A stretch of DNA of 64,000 nucleotides from Salvelinus alpinus (taxonomy: Eukaryota > Chordata > Actinopteri > Salmoniformes > Salmonidae): positions 24,108,969 through 24,172,968 of the forward strand of contig NC_092092.1 of assembly GCF_045679555.1 (NCBI RefSeq), given 5' to 3'. Positions 1-31,700 of this stretch are shown here, piece after piece. How positions within the stretch are numbered: position 1 is the stretch's first letter; each line of letters opens with the position of its first letter. The notes under the pieces were generated by a model that did not search any database, was not told the origin of the DNA, and was given only the letters and a program-made list of their open reading frames with translations. A program made the translations under genes and the position numbers.

Positions 1-235
1 ACTAGGCTAAATTACACATTCTGTTAACATCTGACTCCAGAGTGATATGTTCTTGCAATTTGGTAGTCTATGACATTTCAGATATAGATATATCACAAAG
101 TAGTTTAGATGTAGTGAACTACTTTTCCAAACTAACTTTAGTTAAGTAAACTATATTTTATTAATTAAGGTTAGCTTTAGGTTAGTTGAACGTCTTCCAG
201 TGTGAAGTAATTGTTAGCTTGGTAAAGTATATTTG
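1..235 (-). repeat. Interspersed repeat, left copy of an inverted pair
   Basis: Positions 1-235 match the reverse complement of about 5415-5655 with scattered mismatches and small indels, including the AATTTAGCC/GGCTAAATT block, the GACTCCAGAGTGATATG block and the GTGAAGTAATT block. It continues off the left edge of the window. No coding capacity or known family is recognised. Confidence 0.75.
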
Positions 236-486
236 CAGAGTAACTTCCGCAACACTGCAGATATACAGCAGGGAATATAGCCTTCTGTTTTGGCTAAGAG
301 AAAACATATATCAAAGTGTTGATCAAAAAGATGGAGTGTTCTCCACACCTTGCCTCAAGTTGAACAAAAGTGGTTCATGCAAAGAACATCCACGGGTCGG
401 GTAACCGTTTGAAGATGAAAAAGGGAAAAAAGCCCACCGGTGTTTGAATGTCCACGTTTTAACCAAAATGTGAACTTGTTTGACAC

Positions 487-610
487 CCTCCTCCCCCCTT
501 GTGAAGGAGGGACTCCTTTCACTTGTACAAGTTATCTTCTGCGCCCAGGACCTCCCCAAAAGTTTGGCATATAAAAACCCAGTTCACTCATTTGTTTAGG
601 CAGTAGGGAG
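487..610 (+). promoter_or_regulatory. col1a1: col1a1 core promoter with TATA box
   Basis: A TATA element (TATAAAAA) lies at 570-577, so transcription should start near 600, leaving a 5' UTR of about 130 nt before the ATG at 732. A C-rich pyrimidine stretch sits upstream at about 487-500; similar tracts are known in mammalian COL1A1 promoters. The start site itself is inferred, not seen. Confidence 0.65.
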
Positions 611-701
611 GTTCTGTCAGGGTCTGGATTGGAGTAACAAAGTGCCGGACCCTACTTTTTATGGTTGGAGTCTGAGGAGTTAAAACAGGATTCCCCTTGC
701 C

Positions 702-731
702 TCAAAGAGTCTACATGTCTAATATTTAGAC

Positions 732-745
<14 letters not shown>
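702..745 (+). promoter_or_regulatory. Collagen 5' stem-loop around the start codon
   Basis: ACATGTCTAA (713-722) pairs perfectly with TTAGACATGT (726-735) across a TAT loop. An outer helix pairs CAAAG (703-707) with CTTTG (740-744), leaving an asymmetric internal bulge. The start ATG (732-734) lies in the upper stem. This matches the architecture and much of the sequence of the 5' stem-loop shared by COL1A1, COL1A2 and COL3A1 mRNAs, which binds LARP6 and coordinates translation of the chains. Binding here is inferred from that family knowledge. Confidence 0.85.
715..729 (+). other. Four-codon upstream ORF ahead of col1a1
   Basis: An upstream ATG at 715-717 opens a frame of four codons and stops with TAG at 727-729, two bases before the main ATG, inside the 5' stem-loop. 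Human COL1A1 has an equivalent short upstream frame at this place. Its role here is unknown; it could lower initiation at the main start. Confidence 0.6.
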
Positions 746-21895
<21,150 letters not shown>

Positions 21896-23010
21896 AAAAA
21901 AAGAAATGTGGACATGAAATTGTTTTTTTTCCTAGCCGTCATCTCTAATTCTATTTTCTATGCATTACCTACAAACTCATTTGGCTGCCAAACAGTTCCA
22001 CGAGTTTGAAACTACTCTGCTGAAGACGTCGTTGCGTGTTTTTGATTCTGAATAATTTGTTTGAGGGGACTGCTACTTCAACCGAAACCTACAACAAGCA
22101 AGGACACTTAAAAAAGAATATTTTGTTTCCACTGGACACAAGAAAATTATTTTAAGTTGTAAAGTGTAAAATCTCCCCTGGAGAAACACAATGAGATACA
22201 GGTGACTTTTTTACCACTGCGGAAGGACAATGAAACCAACAAATGCTATGTACCATTTTCTGGTATTAAATACATCTTAAAAACTGAGTGTCTTCTTGTT
22301 CTAAATTCATGACAAAAAAACATCTGAAAGTTCACCTTCACTTTAAATACCCTAATGGCTACCTCAGAGAAGAAGTCCATGTTACCCAAAATGTTTCATG
22401 AACCCTAGGGCAGATTTTACGCTACAGGAGTATTATTAGAAAGAAAACAACTGTCAAAGGTGCTATAATATCAACTCATGAGGTCCAGTTATTGGTATTT
22501 GATAGAGAATTCCTTTCCTGTCATAATTAGCTAACAACCATCGGATCTTTGGTGCTAACAAATCAACACAATGTCTTCCTTGTTGTCAATGTAGTTCAAT
22601 TGTTTTCTTTGTCAAGTGTTGGTTAATTAACAGTTCCGGAATATGATTTACTGTGGATATAATTCATGCTATGGTGTCTGGTGCAGATTTAAGCAAGTGG
22701 TTTTGTTTTTAGTTATATTTCATTTCCCCTGCCCCCACCTGATGTTTAAGTGTCAACCCTTTATGTGTGCCTTACCCTTCCGATTGTCCCTATCACTGCA
22801 CCACTCAACCCCCCCATCCTTTCGTTTGTGTTTTGTTTGTTGAAAAAATAGAGTTTCTAAAAAAAGAAAAGAGTTAAAAAAATCTGAGAAGCAGACACAC
22901 TTCCATGGTTTTGAAAAAAGAGAATCTGTACTGATGTTGTACATGTATAATAAATCAAGATGTTTTTAATTATTTGGATACTGAATAAAGCATGTGAAGT
23001 TGTCTACTCA
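21896..23010 (+). other. col1a1: col1a1 3' UTR with polyadenylation signals
   Basis: AATAAA hexamers lie at 22949-22954 and 22984-22989, so cleavage near 23005 is likely. An upstream ATTAAA near 22265 could give a shorter form. The UTR extent is inferred from these signals. Confidence 0.7.
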
Positions 23011-25262
23011 ATGTTTGACATGTCCCCTTGGTTTCCTCCATTCATTTCACATCATACCTAAATCAAACAAGCAACCGACAATCCAGTGACAGTGGCTGAT
23101 TGATTATACAAATGTAATATTTTATATAGTTTATTTTTGGCTGTTGGTAAAATAATCTCGCAAATAACTTAAGGTGTAACTTCCCTTAAAATCCTGAAAT
23201 GTGATATTCTAGGCATATAGTCAAAAAACATCATTCCAAAAAAGCCCATGTTGACCCCTTTCTTGGGAAACATAATATTAAGGAATTAACTGTAGCCCTA
23301 GTTGTCACAACTGACTTGATGGGCTATCCATTCCTCCTCATCGAACCCTGAGTGTGACTTGCGGGACAGATGCAGGATGGTAAGGAGCAATTTGGATAAA
23401 AAGTGACGTGCTATTAGGCATAGTTGTTTTGGTTGAAATAAACTCACCATTTTTTAAATTTCTAGTGCTCCAAATTTGCAGCTACACAAGAATTACGCAA
23501 TAATAAATATTAGTTGACCAATAATATACATGACCATCTGCATAGTCAGCCACACATTTTGATTGAAGCTTCTGAGCCTTATCACCGTTTTGTTGGATCC
23601 TAGAATTAGCAATGTAGCCTTGTACTGACCCCTGGTGGAATTCCATGGAACAGTTCTAGAATTACGACAGAGTGGGGCAGGCTACCGTGTGTGTTACTGT
23701 CCGTCTACCTACTGCAGGTCTACTATGGAAAGCCGTTTTAACATAATCCTCCAAACCAGAGTGCCGCGTGGCAAGACACGTTCACACGTTCACAAGTCCA
23801 GTCGCAAAACGGAGACATGCTGAAACGTGTGGATTCTGTGGATGCTATTCTACTACAATGCCTTTTTATGGATCATCTGCATTTTTGTTTTGAATATGAA
23901 GCCCAGATGACAAGTGGAGTTTTGATTATGGTAATATATATATTTTTAAAAGAGAATTTGTCTTCCTAAAGATGATTTGGATCAAATGGAATAGTCGATG
24001 CTGCATGCTCCTATGTGTGGTTCACTTTGAATTGTGTATTTGTTGTAGCCTATTTTGCTGTTTTTATTGTGTTCCTAATTTGCTTCTCTTTGATAGTATT
24101 ATGGTAAGTACTGGGCATGTCTTGGCAGCACTCCTCTGATTAAGCAATCAATGGACCAATGTTGTTAAATGGAAATTACATAATTATTACACAGACTATT
24201 TGATGATGGCGCTGACCATTAAAACAATAATACAGTTGGTTAGGGGTTTTATTAAGGAAAAACATTCAATATATTAATTCTACCTCTACATGTAGGCCAA
24301 GGATTTGGTTTTCAAAAATACATATTGCACTCCATTAGTCCAAACCTATGGCAGAATTAATTAAATCCACCAATGCATAAAAATGTTTAACACAAGTTCA
24401 GAGGTTACAGTCACTCAACACTCACTCTTACAGAAAACTCACATGATTTCACTATAAATTTCACATGTGAAATCATATGAAAACTGTATTTTTGGAACAC
24501 TTCACGTGATCACGTCTTCACATGTTTAACTTCATGTGAAGACGTGTTCCATGTTTAACTTCACGTTATCACATGTTACTTTACATGTTGTCATATGTTA
24601 TCACATTAACTTCACATAAGATTACATTTGATCACATGAAAACATTCACATGTGAAATTCATGTGGTTATTCTATAAGGGGAGTCACTCCAAAATATTTG
24701 TAATCAAAGTATAATGTGATCAAGAAAGAGGATAAAGAAATTATAATGTGAAGAGAAAACATCTCAAATCCTACAGCAAACCAGCAGCAAACCCATAATA
24801 CATGCAGTGGAAGTACAGTGTGTCCTGTTTGGATGGCTTCATTTCCTGTTGGAACAAAAACAAAATTGTAAAAAATTATCCATGTATGTATTTCATAATC
24901 GTTCTTTTCTTCTTGTTGTACAGTTTTACTTATTTATTCAGACACATTTATTTGACTGTGTTACCTGGGTAGTGTGTCAGTGTTGATTTCCCTGCGAAAA
25001 CAAATGAAGAATTGAACATTATGGTTGAATTTAATAGCAATGATTTTGCTTTTGTTTTGTTTACTAAACTGCTTATTGCTAGTTTAATTAAAGTAATAAT
25101 GTGTTTATAACATACATGTGTTGAATAAAATAAAAAGTAAATTGTATGGCAATATTAACCATCAACCCCAATATTAACCACCTTTATGCCTGATTTGAAA
25201 TTTACTGGTTCACTTTGAAGTTGGTTACACCATAGGTTACACCAAATATCATAATCCAAGTG
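23011..25262. other. Intergenic region between convergent col1a1 and sgca
   Basis: No exon or RNA gene is recognised. The region is AT-rich and probably holds the sgca 3' UTR in its right part. It contains the CACATG-rich palindromic block at 24420-24680. Confidence 0.6.
24420..24680. repeat. Clustered CACATG/CATGTG palindromes
   Basis: Over about 260 bp the sequence repeats TTCACATGTGAAATCATATG-like and ACTTCACGTGATCACG-like palindromes, with direct and inverted copies of CACATGTGAA and GAAGACGTGTTCC. It could be a decayed inverted-repeat element or a short-period satellite; I recognise no family. Confidence 0.7.
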
Positions 25263-25640
<378 letters not shown>

Positions 25641-25739
25641 GGGTTGAGTAGTAGTAGTAACAGTAGACTACTCACTGCTGGGCCACCAGGTTGAGCTACT
25701 GCAGTGAACACTCTACTAATAGTAGTGACAGTAGACTAC

Positions 25740-28700
25740 TCACTGCTGGGCCAGGATGAGGGGGATGCTGGGGCTGTCAGTCTGGAACGGTGGGGCCGTC
25801 TCCCTGGTGCGAGCGTTGAACATGGAAAGGGTGGAGAGGGGAGGAGGGACCCCACGACACCCAGCCATGCTCCGCAGCTCACTGGTGTTACCATGGATGG
25901 TGTGGTGGTGGTAGAGCTGGATACTAAAGGAACAGACAGAGGGGAGGAAGATTTATATACATTAGTCAAGTGTGGGGGTGACACTAAGCTTATCCTTGGC
26001 AATTATCATAGTATAAAATATTAGACATGATGTCTTTGTCCATCTTCCTTAATCTTCTTGATGGTGTGATGTAATACATCTTCAGTAAATGTAAATAGTG
26101 TAGTGGGTTTTGATATGTGGAATGGAAGGCTACGTACTCTGGTGTCTTTCCATCTCTTCTCTCACTGCAAATAAAAAACAAAACATGTTATGTAACAACT
26201 ATGAATAGTAATACAAAGTTGCCAAATGTAAAGATATTTCATAAGTGAAGGTTGCTAGGTTTTCAGTGATAAGTTGTAGCTGGTTGTTATTACTTAACAA
26301 CATTAGAGGACTAATGCCAATCTCAGTGGAGTACAAAAATAACATACACTCCCTCTCGTCTGCAGCACATGATGTATGCCAATAGGAGACACAGGATGAT
26401 GGCCAGAGCCAGGGGGACGATCACAGTCACAATGTAGTCTGGCAGGAAGTCTCTGGGAGGGGGGGACTCAGGAGGGTCATAGACCCCTCCAGCATCCAGG
26501 ATACCTGGGCCCATGGTGGGGGCAGGAGGGGGGATCACTGGTCTGGACAGATCAATCTATGTACAGTAGACACAGGGATGGCAGAGGAGGATACATATTT
26601 AGGAGGGAGGGAATATAAGGTGATGACCGTGTTGATATGCTATTTAATGTTATTTAAATTATTAAAATGCTTGTTCCCTCCAATCTACTCCTTGAGAATG
26701 AATTGCAAAAAACATGTTGGCAAGGCTTGTGTGTGAGGCAGATTTACCATTAAATGCAGCTCTGGCTTTGGATGTGTGTAGATTAGCTCACTCTACAAGA
26801 ATTTGACATAATACCTGCAGGTGATTCATTTCATTATTCATTCAGATAAATGTCACTGTTAGTAATGTTATGTTTCCCCCCAAAGTAATCTAATGACAAA
26901 AAATTCTGTTTTGGATATACCAGTGCTTGTGGACTCACCAGGGTGGACTTGCACCAGGTGACACAGTTGCCTGGGTAGGAGCAGACCTTGCAGTCCCCAG
27001 GGATCTTGGCCCTGCCCCCGGCCTCACACTGTCTCCTATGTTCAGCAGTCTGGAGCCTCAACAAGCACTCAGAGAAGTACTGGTCTGAACCCACCTTCAC
27101 ATACACCCTGGGACCCAATGCATGACACTGGCTTAGTTAACAATGACTGTACTGTACCTACTGTATATTCTGAAATGTGCTGAAAACGTCAATAAAATAT
27201 TCACTTGATTTAAATTTCAGTTTGAGTTTGACCTCTTTCATCCCCCCCCAAAAAAATTATACTGAAAATGCTGAATGTTTTCTGATCATTGAAATTAAAT
27301 CTTCACGTTGCATGATTTAACGATTTTTGTTCAGATACACTACCTTTCAAAAGTTTGGGGTCACTTATAAATATTCTTGTTTTTTAAAGAAAAGCAATTT
27401 TTTTTCCCCCATTAAAAAACATAAAATTGATCAGAAATACAGTGTAGACATTGTTAATGTTGAAATTGACTATTGTAGCTGGAAACGGCAGATTTTTTAT
27501 GGAATATCTACAAAGGCTTACAGAGGCCCATTATCAGCAACCATCACTCCTGTGTTCCAATGGCACGTTGTGTGGCTTACAAAGGCTTACAGAGGCCCAT
27601 TATCAGCAACCATCACTCCTGTGTTCCAATGGCACGTTGTGTGGCTTACAAAGGCTTACAGAGGCCCATTATCAGCAACCATCACTCCTGTGTTCCAATG
27701 GCACGTTTGGGGTCACTTAGAAAGAACATTTCTAAGTGACCCCAAACTTTTCAATGGTAGTGTACATGTACACTACAAGGCCTAGTTGGGGAATGAATAG
27801 TGTGAATTCATAGTGTACTTCTCCTTCTGGTCTGGGATGCTCTCTGTTGAGAGTTAGTATAAGTGACAGTTATCGACAGTTGAAATCTGACACTTCTTTA
27901 CCCTTCGTAGTGTCCAGCCAGAGGCAGTGGGACACGGCCACCTCGGTCCAACGCAGACGTGATATTGACAAAGTCCAGCCTGTCTGTCTTCCACATCCTC
28001 ATCATATCCTGCCTGATCTCTTCCTGAACTGTAGAGGGCAGCACCTTCTCAATCTCCCTCAGTGGGATGAAGAACTCAGCCTGGTAGGGCATTCTCTTTG
28101 CTGAAAGAAAGGCCAATGGGAGAAACAAATAAACCAGTATTCACTGCACCCAATTCATTACTTTTGATCAGGCCTCATAGGGCTCTGCTCAAAGGTAGTG
28201 TGCACTATATCGGTCATTCTACAGAAGTGGTGTAAATCGGGGGTTGAAAAAAAAAATCACATTTGTATCCTATTTCTCACAAACTTTAAGCACATATGTC
28301 TTCTAACATATGACAGATAAACATATCTACACACTGTTTGTATTGAATATTTGAAATATTTACCTGAATTCCTTACCACCCCACTAAATGTGTCACTACT
28401 AGCATAGTGTAAAAGTTGCAGTAAAGGGAGCACCACGCTCATTAGTGATCATTTTGATTAACCTTCTATTACAGATTCATTTTAGAAATCTTATTTGCAT
28501 ACCAAATTAACAAAATAGTAAAAATATTATTTTTAAGTTGGTTTTCAAAACCTTAAAATTTAATTTAGAGAAATATAATCTCTATTGTTCTCTGTAAAAT
28601 GTTCATTGTTGATTGTATGAATCTAAAACTTGTTAATTGATTGAATTACTTATGCATCTAATTAATTATGTTTTAAAATGTTTAAGTTTACCTATCTTTA

Positions 28701-31700
28701 TTTTGGCAAAATAACAGGCGTTTTGGTGTCAAATGCCAATCATAAAGATAAATACAGGGCTCTAGATGGGACTAACTCGTTTTGGTATAGGCATTGCCAT
28801 AGATTGCTTCCACCATTTAAAACTAGTCAACTGGGTGGGGATTCCTATGGGTTGGGAGGGATCAGCTTATGATCAGAGTGCATTGTCTTCTTCAAATTGC
28901 TTATGGTTTGTAAAGCAAAGACTATCCAGGAGCCAAGACCAATATTTATACCAAGACATTGGTCCCAAGATCCAGACCCAGTGAGTTGAGACCATGACAA
29001 CTTAAAGACCGAATAGATCAAGAGTCCATGGGCCCTTCTTCAATTGTAATAAACTCAAGTAGAGTAAAATTGAGTACAGCACAGTACAGCACAGTACAGC
29101 ACAGTACAGTAGAGCATAGGAAAGTAGGGTACAGTGGAGTAGGTTGCAGTACAGTAGATTACAGTACAGTACAATATAGTAGAGCACAGTGCAGTATAGT
29201 ACAGTAGAGTACAGTAGAGTAGGTTACAGTACAATACAGTACAGTACAGTACAGTACGGTACAGTACAGCAGAACACAGTCAGGTAGAGTACAGTATAGT
29301 AGAGAACAGTATGATAGTGTACAGTATAGTACAGTACAATACAGTAGAGTACAGTCCAGTAGAGTACAATACAGTAGAGTACATGAGAGCCCAGTAGAGT
29401 GCAGTACAGTAGAGTACAGTAGAGCACAGTAGCATACAGTGAAGCATAGTACAGTAGAGCTCAGTACAGTAGAGCATTATAGACGTCTGTGTTTTGCCAA
29501 ATATATGTCAATGTTTGGGCTTTTGGATGGTTGGAGCCCAGTGCTGGCTATGCATCTCAATACTCTACACTTTTTCCTGAAGTGTGCACTTGTCCACATG
29601 GTGGTCCTCTGTAGCTCAGTTGGTAGAGTATAGTGCATACAACTTTAAATTGGAGATAGCCTTAATGGTGCTGCCCGTGCTGTCATAGACTCCATAATGG
29701 CACAGATACAAAGATATATATCTCCATGGTGTCAATTGTTTCGGTTGTGATCGTTTCGGTTTGGATCATTTTTGACTGATTTTGGACTTTAAAGAGGTCC
29801 CATAGCTAACATATCTTTCATTTGGACAGATGTACATCCCAGCAAACATATACTTTAGTCCCAAAACCATACTTTACATATTTCCAACTTGCTCACAAAT
29901 TCTCTCCAAAATGCTTGCAGTCAGACTACTGTGGCCATAGTGGAGAGGGGTGCAATCCCATCACCTGATATGTGTAGGGTTTTAAGGGACATTCATTCTA
30001 AAATCTTTTAAAGTGTGTTTCTGTAGTGACATCAAAAGTGGGGACAGCATTTTTCAGAGAAAGATTTTTAAAAACTAAACCACAGGAGCCTGCTGAGGAG
30101 AGAACTCCTCATAATAATGGCCAGAACTGAGCAAATTTAATGGCATCAAACACCTGGAAACCATGTGTTTGATACCCTTCCACCTTATCCGCTCCAGTCA
30201 TTAACACAAGCCCACTCTCCCCAATTAAGGTGCCACCAACTTCATGTGAAATAAACAAAAATAATTATTAGATCAGTATCTTTCGATGTAATAATAGAAC
30301 AACTCAATATGTTCTATTGAAATAATAATGTTAAAAAATAATAATCATGAATTGCTTAATTTTCAAACATGACGTTTAGGAGTCAGGGTTTGGGACAGCC
30401 ACCTCTCAATAGATATAGGTGTATAAACAATGAATTTATACTATATCAGTTGAACAATATGTTTGTTATTGCCGAAGTTTGGATACTTTTTTGGGGTGGG
30501 ACAGCAATTCACACCACTTCTGTAGAATCACTCATATAGGGAATAGGGTGCCATTTTGAGCCTTGGTAAAAAAGTAGTGCCATTTTGGATGTTTAGACTC
30601 GATAGTATGTTGTAATATATTATTTCCCAGAACTGTTCTCCCATCACAGAATACACACCTGGAGGGTCAATCGTTATGATCAGTCTGTCTCTGAATGTGT
30701 CATAGCTCCGTTTGTTAGTCACTATGATCTGAAATGGAAAGAGAAACAGTGAGATGTTAAAGGATGGCCGGGATGTCTTAACACCCTGGCCCTCCTACAA
30801 TCTAAGCTTGATGCCCTCAATCTTACACAAATGATCAATGAATCTACCAGGTACAACCTCAAATCCGTAAACACAGGCACCCTCATAGATATCATCCTAA
30901 CCAACCTGCCCTCCAAATACACCTCTGCTGTCTTCAACCAGGATCTCAGCGATCACTGCCTCATTGCTTGCGTCCGTAATGGGTCTGCGGTCAAACGACC
31001 ACCCTTCATCACTGTCAAACGCTCCCTAAAACACTTCAGCGAGCAGGCCTTTCTAATTGACTTGGCCCGGGTATCCTGGAAGGATATTGATCTCACTCAC
31101 TCAGTAGAAGATGCCTATTTATTCTTTAAAAGTGCTTTCCTCACAATCTTAAATAAGCATGCCCCAATCAAAAAATTTAGAACCAGGAACAGATATAGCC
31201 TGTTGTTCACTCCAGACCTGACTGCCCTTGACCAGCACAAAAACATCCTGTGACGTACGGCATTAGCATCGAATTGCCCCCGCGATATGCAACTTTTCAA
31301 GCAAGTTAGGAACCAATATACACAGGCAGTTAGGAAAGCAAAGGCTAGCTTTTTCAAACAGAAATTTGCATCCTGCAGCACAAACTCCAAAATGTTCTGG
31401 GACACTGTAAAGTCCATGGAGAATAAGAGCACCTCCTCCAAGCTGCCCACTGCACTGAGGATAGGAAACACTGTCACCACCGATAAATCCACAATAATTG
31501 ATCATTTCAATAAGCATTTTTCTACGGCTGGCCATGCTTTCCATCTGGCCACCCCTACCCTGGTGAACAGCCCTGCGCTCCCCACAGCAACTCGCCCAAA
31601 CCTTCCCCATTTCTCCTTCACCCAAATCCAGATAGCTGCTGTTCTGAAAGAGCTGCAAAATCTGGACCCCTACAAATCAGTAGGGCTAGACAATCTGGAC

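Larger units (their letters stand above)
28212..30529. mobile_element. 2.3 kb inverted-repeat element nested in a palindromic repeat, sgca intron 4
   Basis: The left end (28214-28236) and right end (30505-30530) share ATTCTACAGAAGTGGTGT in inverted orientation with more matches beyond. The flanks (GTGCACTATAT before, ATATAGGGAATAGGGTGCC after) are the two halves of the common palindromic repeat, so the element appears to have inserted into it. The interior holds a TACAG-rich satellite, a SINE head and another repeat, but no transposase frame that I can see. Confidence 0.65.

Noticed and set aside
27327-27785. 152-codon open frame with three identical segments
   Set aside because: It is created by the 69-bp triplication inside a non-autonomous Tc1 element.
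29603-29680. tRNA gene
   Set aside because: The A-box-like stretch has no matching acceptor, anticodon or T arm and no B-box at the right distance; it is a SINE head fragment.
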